From CAVQBP01 sp963740945 (GTDB lineage: Bacteria; Bacteroidota; Ignavibacteria; Ignavibacteriales; Ignavibacteriaceae), in NCBI GenBank assembly GCA_963740945.1, contig CAVUGE010000017.1, positions 1 to 64,000 on the forward strand: DNA of 64,000 bases, written 5' to 3'. The notes below the pieces were generated by a model. That model worked only from the letters and a program-made list of their open reading frames with translations. It ran no database searches and was not told the origin of the DNA. Made by a program: the position numbers and the translations under genes. How positions within the stretch are numbered: the stretch's first letter is position 1; the number at the start of each line of letters is the position of its first letter. Below, in pieces: positions 45,319 to 55,052 of this stretch.

Positions 45319-47154
45319 ATGAAAATAATTCTCTTACTTTTATTTTTCCTTACATTCAGTTCAATCCTTTTTTCTCAGCAAAATGAAATAGATGATAACC
45401 GTGTAGTAGCACGGGCAGGGAGTGAAAATATTACTGCTGAAGAATTTAAAGACAGATTTGATTTTAGCCCCCATCCTATTAAAAATCCAAAAGATGATAC
45501 TCTGCAAATTAAAAGAGAATTCTTATATACCTTAATTGCAGAGAAACTCCTGGCTCAAAAAGCAAAAATGATGAACCTGGATACTGCAAAGGAAATCGAA
45601 GATATTTTAAGTTATATGGAGCGATTATTTGTCAGGGATGCATACTACAGGAATAAAATATCCGATAAAGTAAAAGTTACATCTGACGATATGGAAAATG
45701 CAGAAAAAAGGTATTCAAAATTACTTATAGTTAAATATGTATATTCCGAAGATGAAAAGGAGATTAAACAATTATATGAAGAATTAAAAAATGGATATCC
45801 AATTGATACTCTAATTAAAAAAAGACCTGAGTATGAGGAACAAAAAACCCCGGGCACGGTTACTTTCGGAACTCTGGAAAAAAATCTTGAAGACTCTATA
45901 TACAATCTGAAGCCAGGTCAGTTCACTGAACCCTTAAAAGCAGTAAAGCGGTGGTATATATTTAAATTGATTAGAACAATTGATAACCCGGTCTTTGATA
46001 CCGATAATATGAAAGCTAAATTAAAAAAGATAATCGTAGACCGGAAGGCGAATAAACTTGAGAATGATTTTCTTTATAATTTTTTGCATAAGCAAAAGGT
46101 TGAAGTAGATAAAAATTCTTTCTTTGAAATAGCAAGGTTAATTGATGCTAAAATTAAGGAAAGAAAAAAAATAGATAATAATTCATTGATAATTTTAGAC
46201 TCTTATGATTTTGATGATATTATGAATTCACTGGATCAAAATGCATTAAATAAACCTTTTATAAAATTTGAAAAGAATCCTGAAACAGTTAAAGAATTCT
46301 TAACACAAATGAAATTTAATTCATTTAAAATGGATACATCAGACATAGATAAATTGATAATGGTATTAAATAAATATGTAAAAGATTATATAGAATACGA
46401 ATTACTGGTACGTGCAGCTTATAATGAAGGTATTGAAAATCTTTTTGCAGTGAAAAATGATAGGAAAATATGGGAGGATTATTATCTCTCACAGAAGCTG
46501 GAAAAGATAATCTATGATTCAATTTCAATTTCAGATGCCGAAGCATATGAGTATTATACAAAGAATAATAATATTTTAAATAATCCTGATGAAGTTAATG
46601 TAAAAGAGATTTTAGTTGACAGCCTTAATAAAATTGAAGCTGCCCTTAAAGAAATAAATAAAGGAACGTCTTTTGAAGAAATTTCGAAGAAATATTCTAT
46701 AATAGATTCATTAAGAGAAAGAGGGGGAGATTTAGGATATTTCCCTGTAATTACTCATGGAGAAATAGGTAAGGCTGCTGATAAAATGAATGTAGGTGAT
46801 TTGTATGGTCCTATCAAAACTCAGGATGGTTATGCATTAATAAAATTAGTTGATAAACGAAAGTCCAATAAACCTATAGATACATCTTTTGTGAATATTA
46901 AAGATAATTTAATAGAAATATTAAAGGGTATTGAGTTGAGAAAACGATTAAAAAAATATGTAGCCGGTCTTGCAGCAGAATATGGACTAAAAATAAATAC
47001 AGATATATTTAATTCTATTGATGTAACCCAGGTTAATACATTTACTATTAGGATGATTGGTTTTGGGGGAAGGATTTATGCGTTTCCATACCAGCAAATT
47101 TTTGGTGACTGGTATGATGTATACAAATCGAAAGTTAAATCCGCTCCTCAATAA
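45319..47154 (+). CDS. Periplasmic parvulin-type peptidyl-prolyl isomerase
   Basis: Envelope folding factor of 611 residues, signal peptide ending LFSQ. Near the N-terminus is a SurA-like segment (VVARAGSENITAEEFKDRF). A first, degenerate parvulin-like region lies at about 130-225 (TPGTVTFGTLEKNLEDSIYN, LKAVKRWYIFKL) and a better one at about 415-515 (VNVKEILVDSLNKIEAAL, RGGDLGYFPVITHGEIGKAA, TQDGYALIKLVDKR). Long multi-parvulin proteins of this type are common in Bacteroidota and help outer-membrane or secreted proteins fold. It is monocistronic as far as visible; 132 bp follow before a convergent gene. Confidence 0.88.
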   Translation: MKIILLLLFFLTFSSILFSQQNEIDDNRVVARAGSENITAEEFKDRFDFSPHPIKNPKDDTLQIKREFLYTLIAEKLLAQKAKMMNLDTAKEIEDILSYMERLFVRDAYYRNKISDKVKVTSDDMENAEKRYSKLLIVKYVYSEDEKEIKQLYEELKNGYPIDTLIKKRPEYEEQKTPGTVTFGTLEKNLEDSIYNLKPGQFTEPLKAVKRWYIFKLIRTIDNPVFDTDNMKAKLKKIIVDRKANKLENDFLYNFLHKQKVEVDKNSFFEIARLIDAKIKERKKIDNNSLIILDSYDFDDIMNSLDQNALNKPFIKFEKNPETVKEFLTQMKFNSFKMDTSDIDKLIMVLNKYVKDYIEYELLVRAAYNEGIENLFAVKNDRKIWEDYYLSQKLEKIIYDSISISDAEAYEYYTKNNNILNNPDEVNVKEILVDSLNKIEAALKEINKGTSFEEISKKYSIIDSLRERGGDLGYFPVITHGEIGKAADKMNVGDLYGPIKTQDGYALIKLVDKRKSNKPIDTSFVNIKDNLIEILKGIELRKRLKKYVAGLAAEYGLKINTDIFNSIDVTQVNTFTIRMIGFGGRIYAFPYQQIFGDWYDVYKSKVKSAPQ

Positions 47155-47286
47155 TTTCAAAATAAGAATATATTTAAGAAATTATTTCGGTTAATTATTC
47201 TTTTTAATTTCAAAAAAATTTTCAAGCATATAGTTGATTAATGTATATTAACTATTCTTAAAGTTAATTCGATGGGCGAGTTTAAT

Positions 47287-47499
47287 TTAACTTTGATGCT
47301 GCCAGCAATATTCGTTTCCTGGAAGTGATTGTCTTTTACATCTATTTCCGGAAGTAGTTAAAGCCTTGCATTGAATTTTTGTTTGGGGTTCACTATCAGT
47401 ATCTTCTTCCTTAAGGAGGCTATAATTTTTTATAAGCACAGGAATGACAACTATTACAACTAAAGCAATTCCACCATATATCAGGGATTTCTTTAACAT
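47287..47499 (-). CDS. Small membrane-anchored Cys/His-motif protein
   Basis: A 70-residue protein: one N-terminal transmembrane helix (about 7-25, YGGIALVVIVVIPVLI) followed by a short linker and the motif C-x3-T-x2-G-x2-C-x5-G-x3-YC-x2-H (QCKALTTSGNRCKRQSLPG, then EYCWQHQ), which looks like a small zinc-binding knuckle. Similar Cys motifs occur in short phage- and Bacteroidota-encoded proteins of unknown role. It lies 28 bp downstream of the aldo/keto reductase gene on the same strand and may be co-transcribed. Confidence 0.65.
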   Translation of the reverse strand: MLKKSLIYGGIALVVIVVIPVLIKNYSLLKEEDTDSEPQTKIQCKALTTSGNRCKRQSLPGNEYCWQHQS

Positions 47500-47527
47500 T
47501 TACTATTTATTAATTAAACTAAATTTA

Positions 47528-48508
47528 TTATCTATTTACCAGTCTTTGTAATGATTCATTGTAGCGATTACCGACATTTGGATATTGTTTTATCAGGTCA
47601 TTAATGTTTTCCAAATCTTCCAGACTCAAGTTTATGTTTACAGCTTTAGCATTTTCCTTAAGATATTTCTTATGTTTAGTTCCCGGTATTGGTATTATAT
47701 CATCACCCTGAGCCAGAACCCAAGCGAGTGCTAACTGGGCCGGTTTACATTTTTTTTGAGCGGCAAAATCTGCAAACGCTTCAGCAAACTTTTTATTATT
47801 TTCCCAATGTTCATCATCAAAACGAGGAAGCGAACGGCGCATATCTTCAGCAGGAAGGTTATCTTTATTTACAGTATTGGTTAATAGGCCTCTCGCAATA
47901 GGGCTGAAAGGTACGAAAGTAACTTCTAACCCTCTACAGACCGGTAAAATTTGTCTTTCAATATCCCTGGTCAAAACCGAATATTCAGATTGAAGGGCAG
48001 AAATCGGATGAACTCTATTTGCTTTACGTAAAGTATAGATCGATACTTCTGATAAACCTAAATACCTGACTTTCCCTTCCGTGACTAATTTAGCCATAGC
48101 ATTTACTGTTTCTTCAATAGGTACTTTAGGATTTATTCGATGGGCATAATAAAGATCTATTACATCGACATTTAATCGTTTTAAACTTCCTTCAACTGCT
48201 TCTCTAATATATTTGGGAGAATTATCAATAAAAAGATTTCCGTCATTTTTTTTACGAATTCCGAACTTAGTAGCAATAAAAACTTTATCACGATTGGGAG
48301 ATAAAACCTTGGAAATTAATTCTTCATTATGGTGAAGACCATAAAAATCAGATGTATCCCAAAAATTTATTCCCAGATCCAATGCCAGATTTAAAGTGGC
48401 TATTGATTCGTCATCATCTCTTTCACCGTAGGATTGGCTCATTCCCATGCACCCCAATCCTATTGCAGATAATTTTTCTCCCGTATTGCTTAATTCTCTA
48501 TATTTCAT
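47528..48508 (-). CDS. Aldo/keto reductase
   Basis: NADPH-dependent carbonyl reductase of 326 residues, TIM-barrel fold, cytoplasmic. The catalytic tetrad is visible: Asp51 and Tyr56 in WDTSDFYG, Lys in FIATKFG and His in LYYAHRINP. Further family segments are IGLGCMGMSQSYGER, GLSEVSIYTLRKANRVHP, PFSPIARGLL and the cofactor-binding PIPGTKHKKYLKENA. It belongs to the branch close to AKR13-like reductases. Physiological substrate is unknown. Upstream gap to the next minus-strand gene is 110 bp. Confidence 0.93.
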   Translation of the reverse strand: MKYRELSNTGEKLSAIGLGCMGMSQSYGERDDDESIATLNLALDLGINFWDTSDFYGLHHNEELISKVLSPNRDKVFIATKFGIRKKNDGNLFIDNSPKYIREAVEGSLKRLNVDVIDLYYAHRINPKVPIEETVNAMAKLVTEGKVRYLGLSEVSIYTLRKANRVHPISALQSEYSVLTRDIERQILPVCRGLEVTFVPFSPIARGLLTNTVNKDNLPAEDMRRSLPRFDDEHWENNKKFAEAFADFAAQKKCKPAQLALAWVLAQGDDIIPIPGTKHKKYLKENAKAVNINLSLEDLENINDLIKQYPNVGNRYNESLQRLVNR

Positions 48509-48618
48509 AATAAAATATTATCGTTTTTTAGAATTATAAAACAATTTTAATTTAATACTAAACTTTTATGTTCGAATTGTTCTAAATCAAAGCTTTACTT
48601 TATTTCTATCTAGATCAA

Positions 48619-49008
48619 TTAGAATTTTATACTATTTAAAAATTTTGACAACATAAACGTACTTATAATCGTAAATAAACTAATTATAAAAGAAATAGAC
48701 AAGTTTGCTTCTAATCCTTTTATTTTCATCAAAATAATTAAACCTGCTATTGTTATATCCATTAGAATTGTAAAAACAAGAATTACAGGGGTTAAAAAAA
48801 GACCTAAAGTTTTTTTCTTCAGTAGTAATAATTGAACTCCCCAGTTAACTGTTTCATTAGAATAAATATTTTTTCCAAACAAACCTAATAAGCTTATCAG
48901 AATAATCATTATTCCGAGTATAACTGATAATACAAAAACAACTTTGTTCTGACTTTTCATTTTCGAAATATTGATTTCCCCGTATTCATAGGCATTTGAA
49001 ACAAACAT
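48619..49008 (-). CDS. Small integral membrane protein, unknown function
   Basis: 129 residues with three or four hydrophobic helices (about 24-46, 66-72 amphipathic, 73-97, 101-126) and few polar loops. I recognise no family. The listed start at 49008 may be upstream of the real one: Met17 (48960) begins directly before KSQNKVVFVLSVILG, which looks like a natural membrane-protein start. The gene stands alone between the aldo/keto reductase and the divergent GH20 gene. Confidence 0.55.
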   Translation of the reverse strand: MFVSNAYEYGEINISKMKSQNKVVFVLSVILGIMIILISLLGLFGKNIYSNETVNWGVQLLLLKKKTLGLFLTPVILVFTILMDITIAGLIILMKIKGLEANLSISFIISLFTIISTFMLSKFLNSIKF

Positions 49009-49178
49009 TAATTCATTTTTATAGAATAAATTTAGTTAATCTAACAAAGAAATTAAAATTTCATGGTTCAATTTTTTAGGTTGATAAGAAATTATATTAT
49101 TTTTAGGTATACTCTTTAAAATATTGGGATCCTTCAGAGAAAGAAAGAACTTTTCAAGAATTCTAAAAAGAGGTAACA

Positions 49179-51485
49179 ATGCATATATATTTTACATTAA
49201 TAATAGTTTTCTTCATCTGCTCAATTAGTTGTTTGCCTCAACAAATTCAAGGAGTTACTGCAGTTATACCAAAACCGGAAAAAGTAGAATTAATTGAAGG
49301 TAGTTACAATTTTACAAAAAACACTATAATCATTATTCAACCCAAAACTACTGAGACAAAGGAAATTTGTGAATATCTTATTGAAAAGATATATAGTCTA
49401 ACTGGAATTAAACTATCATTATCCGATAGTATGTCAAAATCTTCGGGAAACAGGTTAGTTTTATCAATAGATAATAGTGCTGATTCTCTCGGTATTGAAG
49501 GTTATTCTCTTGAAATTAAAAATAATAGTGCTATCCTAACAGCATGCTCGCCAAACGGACTGTTTTATGCTGTCCAGACATTTTTGCAATTATTTCCATC
49601 AGATGAATTAGGAGCTAAGTACGGTGAAAATACTGCATGGTCAATTCCCAATCTTTATATTCAAGATGCTCCTAAATTTAAATGGAGAGGGATGCATCTG
49701 GATACGGGAAGACATTTTTTTACTAAGGAATTTATAGAGAAATATATTGATTATTTGGCTATGTATAAATTAAATGTTTTCCATTTCCATCTAACTGAGG
49801 ATCAGGGGTGGAGAATAGAGATAAAAAAGTATCCAAAACTAACTGAAATCGGTTCTAATCGAGCGGGAACCCTGGAGGATGGAATCCCATACGGAGGATA
49901 TTATTCTCAGGATGATATTAAAGAGATAGTTGCATATGCAAAGAGCCGGTATATAACCGTAGTTCCTGAAATTGAGATGCCTGGTCATTCAACAGCAGCT
50001 TTAGCAGCATATCCGGAACTATCATGTACGGGCAAACCTATAGAAGTTGGAACAAATTGGGGGATATTTAAAGATGTATATTGTGCAGGGAATGAAAAAA
50101 CTTTTCAATTTCTTGAGGACGTATTGTCGGAAGTAATAGAATTATTTCCCTCCGAATATATTCATATCGGCGGAGATGAATGTCCCAAAGACCGCTGGCA
50201 TGAATGTCCTAAATGCCAGCAGAGAATGAAAGATGAAGGATTAAAGAATGAGGATGAGCTGCAGAGTTATTTCATTCACAGGATTGAAAAATTTCTGAAC
50301 TCAAGAGGTAAAAAAGTAATCGGATGGGATGAAATTCTGGAAGGTGGCCTGGCACCAAATGCAGCCGTAATGTCCTGGCGCGGTGAAGAGGGAGGAATCG
50401 ATGCTGCGAGGCAGCAGCATGATGTTGTGATGGCTCCAAATACATATTTGTACTTCAATTATTTCCAGGGTAATCCCAAATATGAACCCGATCCTTTTGG
50501 AAGTTACCTCCCTTTAAGGAAAGTATATTCATATAATCCGGTGCCGCAGCAACTGTCAGAAGATGAACAGAAATATATTATTGGTGTTGAAGCCTGTCTC
50601 TGGTCAGAGAACCTGCCGTCAAATGCAAGAGCCGAATATCAACTTTTCCCCAGAATAGCCGCTCTTTCAGAGACTGCATGGACTTCGGGAGCGCTCAAGA
50701 ATTGGGAAGACTTTTCTCAAAGAATAATTGCTCATATAAAAAGGTATAAATTCTCGGGTATAAATTATTCTCCAAGCGTATTCGATGTTTATACAAAATC
50801 ACAGCTTATAAAAGATACTTTAGGATTAAAAGTTGAGCTTAATAATGAGATAAATTCATCGAAAATTTATTATACTTCTGATGGCAGCAACCCAACTTTA
50901 GAATCATCAGAATACAGAGTACCAATTGAATTAACTTCAACTACAGAAATAAAGGCTTCAGCTTTTGAAAACGGAGAATTAATAAACCGGGTCTCGGATA
51001 ACGTATTTTATATACACAAAGCTCTCGGCAGGGATGTCCAGTTCAGATATCCATTCGAGAATAAATATTCGGCGGGAGAATATGGATTAACAGATGGAAT
51101 TAAAGGTTCTTCCAGTTATGGAGATGGTAAATGGAAGGGATTTCTGGTAAACGATTTGGACGCTGTAATTGATATGGATACACTAACATTTATAAAGAAT
51201 ATTTCATGCGGGTTTCTTAATAATACGAATGCATATATCTTCTTACCCAAATATGTAGAATTTTTTATAAGCAGCGACGGAATTAATTATGAATTACTAG
51301 GTAAAATTGATGTGAATAATAATAATCCGGATATGAAAACTGAAAGAAGAGAGATCTCTTTACAAGCAAACAAGAATGCCAGGTTTATAAAAATATTTGC
51401 AAAGAATACCGGGTACTGCCCTTCATGGCATAAAGCACCAGGTGAAAAAGCGTGGCTTTTTGCTGATGAAGTTGTAGTAGAATAA
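49179..51485 (+). CDS. GH20 beta-N-acetylhexosaminidase
   Basis: Exo-hexosaminidase of 768 residues that removes terminal GlcNAc or GalNAc by substrate-assisted catalysis. The leader may end in a lipobox (SISC, Cys18). Domains: GH20b (about 30-160), the GH20 barrel (about 165-510) with MHLDTGRHFF, HFHLTEDQGWRIEIK, PEIEMPGHSTAALAAYPEL and the catalytic pair Asp333-Glu334 in HIGGDECPKDRW; a chitobiase C-terminal-like domain (about 555-610, YYTSDGSNPTLESSEYR); and an F5/8C-like tail to 768. With the next two genes it forms an amino-sugar group (chitin fragments or glycoprotein glycans). ATG 49179 is behind AAAGAGG. Confidence 0.95.
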   Translation: MHIYFTLIIVFFICSISCLPQQIQGVTAVIPKPEKVELIEGSYNFTKNTIIIIQPKTTETKEICEYLIEKIYSLTGIKLSLSDSMSKSSGNRLVLSIDNSADSLGIEGYSLEIKNNSAILTACSPNGLFYAVQTFLQLFPSDELGAKYGENTAWSIPNLYIQDAPKFKWRGMHLDTGRHFFTKEFIEKYIDYLAMYKLNVFHFHLTEDQGWRIEIKKYPKLTEIGSNRAGTLEDGIPYGGYYSQDDIKEIVAYAKSRYITVVPEIEMPGHSTAALAAYPELSCTGKPIEVGTNWGIFKDVYCAGNEKTFQFLEDVLSEVIELFPSEYIHIGGDECPKDRWHECPKCQQRMKDEGLKNEDELQSYFIHRIEKFLNSRGKKVIGWDEILEGGLAPNAAVMSWRGEEGGIDAARQQHDVVMAPNTYLYFNYFQGNPKYEPDPFGSYLPLRKVYSYNPVPQQLSEDEQKYIIGVEACLWSENLPSNARAEYQLFPRIAALSETAWTSGALKNWEDFSQRIIAHIKRYKFSGINYSPSVFDVYTKSQLIKDTLGLKVELNNEINSSKIYYTSDGSNPTLESSEYRVPIELTSTTEIKASAFENGELINRVSDNVFYIHKALGRDVQFRYPFENKYSAGEYGLTDGIKGSSSYGDGKWKGFLVNDLDAVIDMDTLTFIKNISCGFLNNTNAYIFLPKYVEFFISSDGINYELLGKIDVNNNNPDMKTERREISLQANKNARFIKIFAKNTGYCPSWHKAPGEKAWLFADEVVVE

Positions 51486-51529
51486 ATAATTAAAACTTCC
51501 CAATTACTATTAATTAAAGGGTGCCTATT

Positions 51530-52558
51530 ATGAAAATTAAAAACTTTATTTTAGTTGTAATATTTTATTTTTTATTTTATTCATTCAACCCTCTAACCGC
51601 AAAAACCTGTCCTGATGAAGGAGAAAAATGGATAGCAGTACATCTGCTTAATTACAATGATGATGATGCTCTAGATACATTAGGTATGTCTGTCCCGCAG
51701 CTTGCAAAGATGGGGATTAATGTTATTTTTCTGGAAGTAGATTACAGCTTTGATTTTAAATCTCATCCTGAATTAAGAAGGGGAGATAAGAACATTACTA
51801 CGGACGGTGCAGGGAAATTTTCAAAGATATGTAAGGATAATGATATAAGATTGATAGTTGAATTCCAGAGTTTAGGGCACCAATCATGGGCACATGAGAC
51901 ATTTCCTTTGCTGACAAAATATCCGGAATTGGATATTACTCCAGGCGCATATCCAAATAATGATAGTATATACTGCAGGGAATGGGATCCAACAAATCCA
52001 AGAGTTTATGAAATAGTTGATACATTGATTGATGAACTAATTGATGCTTTTAATGTAGATGGAATACATGTAGGAATGGATGAAGTATTTCTGCTAAATG
52101 ATTCTCTTGCGGTGAATACAAATAAAATATGGCCGGCTAAATTATTTGCTCAAGCTGTGAATGATCTTTATAATCATATTGTTAAAAAAAGAGGGTTGCA
52201 AATGTTTATGTGGGGAGATAGATTAATTGACGGCACCAAATATAAATACGGAGCATGGGAATCTTCGGAGAATTGTACTGCTGCAGCAATTGATATGATA
52301 CCGAAAGATATTGTTATTTGTGACTGGCATTATGAAACAAGAGATACATATCCTTCAATACCAATGTTTCTAAAAAAAGGATTTAAAGTACTGCCGACAA
52401 CCTGGCGGAACAGAGTAGCTTCAAATGCATTCCTAACATATTCACTCGAACAGGATAATCCTAATATGCTTGGAGTTATATATTCTACATGGAGTGCGAA
52501 TATAAGCAGATTGTTAAATTCAGCTCCAATTAAAGACGGGGTTAAGCTAATTAAGTAA
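51530..52558 (+). CDS. GH20-like glycosidase, catalytic domain only
   Basis: A 342-residue exported protein resembling the GH20 barrel. I take the ATG at 51530 as start, with AAAGGG ten bases upstream; a GTG at 51521 would add three residues. Signal region ends NPLTAKT. Barrel motifs are MGINVIFLEVDYSFDF, LIVEFQSLGHQSWAHE (in the place of the PEIEMPGHS strand), and VGMDEVF with Asp184-Glu185 at the catalytic position. The GH20b and C-terminal modules are missing and the usual G-G-D-E is changed to G-M-D-E. It may be a divergent hexosaminidase acting on a different substrate. It starts 44 bp after the GH20 gene and is probably co-transcribed. Confidence 0.75.
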   Translation: MKIKNFILVVIFYFLFYSFNPLTAKTCPDEGEKWIAVHLLNYNDDDALDTLGMSVPQLAKMGINVIFLEVDYSFDFKSHPELRRGDKNITTDGAGKFSKICKDNDIRLIVEFQSLGHQSWAHETFPLLTKYPELDITPGAYPNNDSIYCREWDPTNPRVYEIVDTLIDELIDAFNVDGIHVGMDEVFLLNDSLAVNTNKIWPAKLFAQAVNDLYNHIVKKRGLQMFMWGDRLIDGTKYKYGAWESSENCTAAAIDMIPKDIVICDWHYETRDTYPSIPMFLKKGFKVLPTTWRNRVASNAFLTYSLEQDNPNMLGVIYSTWSANISRLLNSAPIKDGVKLIK

Positions 52559-52609
52559 TTCCGCTAAGGATAGGGTTGTAAATTATTCGATTTTCTTTAA
52601 AAAAGCCGT

Positions 52610-52695
52610 CTCAACTACCGGTTTAAAAGCAAATTCTGGTTGAGCCATAGTTTAGTATGGCTAAAAATTTTTCTCTTTAAAAACTGGTGGTTGAG
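52610..52695. terminator. Inverted repeats between convergent genes
   Basis: CTCAACTACCGGTTT (52610-52624) and AAACTGGTGGTTGAG (52681-52695) form an imperfect inverted repeat around a smaller hairpin AGCCATA (52643-52649) / TATGGCT (52656-52662), the latter followed by AAAAATTTTTCTCTTT. Lying between the ends of two convergent genes, they may stop transcription from both sides. Confidence 0.5.
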
Positions 52696-52713
52696 CCTAA
52701 AAATGAAAAATTT

Positions 52714-54219
52714 TTATTTCTGAAGAACCAATTTTATTGTTTTGGTGTATTTCCCTCCTTGCATTCTACAGAAGTAAACACCGCTGGAAAGGTTTTCCCC
52801 ATTAAATGTGATTTCATATTTTCCGGGTTCATAATCAGAATTTATAATTTCCGAGACTTCTTTTCCTAAAATATTAAATACTTTTATTATTATATGATTT
52901 CTTTCCGGAACTATAAATTTAATCTTTGTAGCAGGATTGAATGGATTCGGATAGTTCTGCATAAGATTAAAATTTGCAGGACCTTTTGATGAGTTACCTG
53001 CAAGAATAGAAGTAGCATTCCCCTCAATGTTTTGACTTTGAATTAGGTGGTATAGATAGAGATTACCTAAACAAACATACCATATATTTTTGTGACCGCT
53101 TATATAAGTAAGGTGTTTGTTGAGATAATCTTTATCGATATCAGGAAACAGGACCTGCGGATGCCACATTAAATGATAAATTCCGCCTTTTGAAACAATA
53201 GTATCAAAAAGGTTATTAAGAGATATAATACTTGTATCACCGCCTCCCCATGAAGGTGCGCCTAATTCAACAGAAGGAAAAAAAGGTTCAAAATGATTTC
53301 TATTAATATCCCATTGGCTGAAAGTTGAATCACCGTAAATATACTCTCTTGGGTCATCCAAAGGGAGGTTTTTATATAATCGTGCCGTTAGATAACCGGT
53401 TACTCCCAATAAGGAATCTACAATTTCATCATAATCACCATAAGGAGCAATCCATGTATAAACATATTCTTTATTGTTTATATTATAAAGCGGAGGCAAA
53501 GTAAGGTTATCTATTATATCTTTATATGATCCTTCAATTTCATTTACGGCACTTCGGCCGTATGGTGTAGGTGGATGATTTCTGCTGTGGGAGGCTACTT
53601 CAATATTCCCTTTATTAACTTCCTGCTGAATCTGCTGCCATGTTGAACTTGTTGTATTTTGAGCTGAAGTTATAACTCCAGCGGTCATATATAAGCCATA
53701 AGATCTGAATAAGTTTGTTAAAGGAGATATCATCGAGGAAGTCCAATCCGCATAATCATCAAAAGTAATTGTTACTGCAGCCTCCCGGTTATCATAATAT
53801 TTTGCAATTCCTTTGTAAGTAATCGAAATTAAGTTGTTATCTTTATCAGTAACCTTTAAATAAATTGAATCGCTTATACCGCTGAAACCAGAAGAAATGA
53901 ATGCAATGCTGTTTGTATAGTCAAAACGTACAGCTTCAATATCATTAAATGTATCGAGAGAATTTTTTTCAATTAAATTCATCCAATTTTCAGAAATTGT
54001 GTGCCTTTCCCAAACTTTTAGCTCTTCCGATCCAATTGGTAAATCAACTATATATGTTATAGGAAAAGCCAGTCCAAATGATTTATGAAATTCCGGCTGG
54101 GCTGCGATAATAATTTCAGTTGAAGAATTAGTTATTGAAAGGTGAGATTCATCATGAACATTTGCAAAGTTGATAGATTCTAAAAATACAATAATGAATA
54201 AAGCATAACTAATTTTCAT
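52714..54219 (-). CDS. T9SS-exported polysaccharide deacetylase-like (NodB-type) protein
   Basis: Secreted 501-residue protein. Signal peptide at residues 1-19, a beta-rich N-terminal domain to about 140, then a NodB-type deacetylase domain: TITFDDYADW with the Asp154-Asp155 pair, the metal-binding HSRNH (His211, His215), TWIAPYGDYDEI and a C-terminal YHLMWHP. The T9SS sorting domain begins near 420 (QNYPNPFNPATKIKF, LSSGVYFCRMQGG). NodB enzymes remove N- or O-acetyl groups from GlcNAc polymers or xylan. Placed tail-to-tail with two GH20-type genes, a chitin-like or amino-sugar glycan is the likely target, though neither activity nor substrate is proven. Confidence 0.85.
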   Translation of the reverse strand: MKISYALFIIVFLESINFANVHDESHLSITNSSTEIIIAAQPEFHKSFGLAFPITYIVDLPIGSEELKVWERHTISENWMNLIEKNSLDTFNDIEAVRFDYTNSIAFISSGFSGISDSIYLKVTDKDNNLISITYKGIAKYYDNREAAVTITFDDYADWTSSMISPLTNLFRSYGLYMTAGVITSAQNTTSSTWQQIQQEVNKGNIEVASHSRNHPPTPYGRSAVNEIEGSYKDIIDNLTLPPLYNINNKEYVYTWIAPYGDYDEIVDSLLGVTGYLTARLYKNLPLDDPREYIYGDSTFSQWDINRNHFEPFFPSVELGAPSWGGGDTSIISLNNLFDTIVSKGGIYHLMWHPQVLFPDIDKDYLNKHLTYISGHKNIWYVCLGNLYLYHLIQSQNIEGNATSILAGNSSKGPANFNLMQNYPNPFNPATKIKFIVPERNHIIIKVFNILGKEVSEIINSDYEPGKYEITFNGENLSSGVYFCRMQGGKYTKTIKLVLQK

Positions 54220-54293
54220 TTAATTTCCTCAAATATATTGGAGTAAATCATCTCTGATCATAAATCTATAGTATAAAATAAAAATTAACACTG

Positions 54294-55052
54294 CTAATAA
54301 AGATTTTCCAAATCGGCATTAGCCACTTCAATAAACAATTGAGCTAACTTTTCAGTTACGGCTTTGAAATACTTTTCACCTTTTATTCTTGATGCTTTTC
54401 GAGGATTGCCAACTCCAGTATCTTCGGTAATAGATGACCATTTCCTTTCGGTCCATGCCCATCCTTCTCGCATTCCATTTATTTTAATTTTCTTTTCATT
54501 TCCTTCACCGGCTTCTTCAATAGGGAGAACGAGTTCAGGTACTAGATAGAGCAATAAACTTGTTTCCATTTCGTCAGCATGATCTCCATCATTTTCGAAG
54601 AAACCTTTCTTATTAACAGATTTGAACCAATCACAGGTAGATAAAAACATTTTAGGAAATTTAAGACCCAATTCTCTCAGCATCTGCTTAAAATTATTAC
54701 CGCCATGACTATTTACGATGAGAAATTTATATATTCCTTGAAAATTAAGAACTTCAATAATATCATTAAGAATTAAAGATTGTGTGCTGGGATTTAAATT
54801 TATATCAAGAATTATATCGGTTTGACCGGTATTCACACCAAAAGGGACAGCCGGTAACACTATTATTTTTGATCCTTTCTCATAAGCAAGTCTTGCGCCC
54901 TCGGCAGAAATAAGCTCCGATTGAATGATATCTGTACCGTAAGGGAGATGATAATTATGTGCTTCAGTTGCTCCCCAAGGGAGAATTACCAGATCAATAT
55001 TTGAATTTTTTATATCCTTCCAATGATTTTCAGCCAGAATATAAGGTCGCAT
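54294..55052 (-). CDS. Creatininase-family amidohydrolase
   Basis: Cytoplasmic metal-dependent hydrolase of 252 residues in the creatininase / MftE-like family. Start chosen at 55052 because TTAGGAGAAAAA precedes that ATG; a longer ORF from 55118 begins with an unrelated hydrophobic stretch. Metal ligands are seen in LPWGATEAHNYHLPYGTD, VNSHGGNNF and GDHADEMETSLLL. Members act on creatinine, formamides or cyclic amides and some mature peptides; the substrate here is unknown. It lies 74 bp upstream of nothing else on its own strand: its 3' end faces the promoter side of the deacetylase gene, with which it may be co-transcribed. Confidence 0.88.
   Translation of the reverse strand: MRPYILAENHWKDIKNSNIDLVILPWGATEAHNYHLPYGTDIIQSELISAEGARLAYEKGSKIIVLPAVPFGVNTGQTDIILDINLNPSTQSLILNDIIEVLNFQGIYKFLIVNSHGGNNFKQMLRELGLKFPKMFLSTCDWFKSVNKKGFFENDGDHADEMETSLLLYLVPELVLPIEEAGEGNEKKIKINGMREGWAWTERKWSSITEDTGVGNPRKASRIKGEKYFKAVTEKLAQLFIEVANADLENLY

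Noticed and set aside
51521..51529. GTG start for the GH20-like gene
   Set aside because: It touches the AAAGGG ribosome site; the ATG at 51530 has correct spacing.
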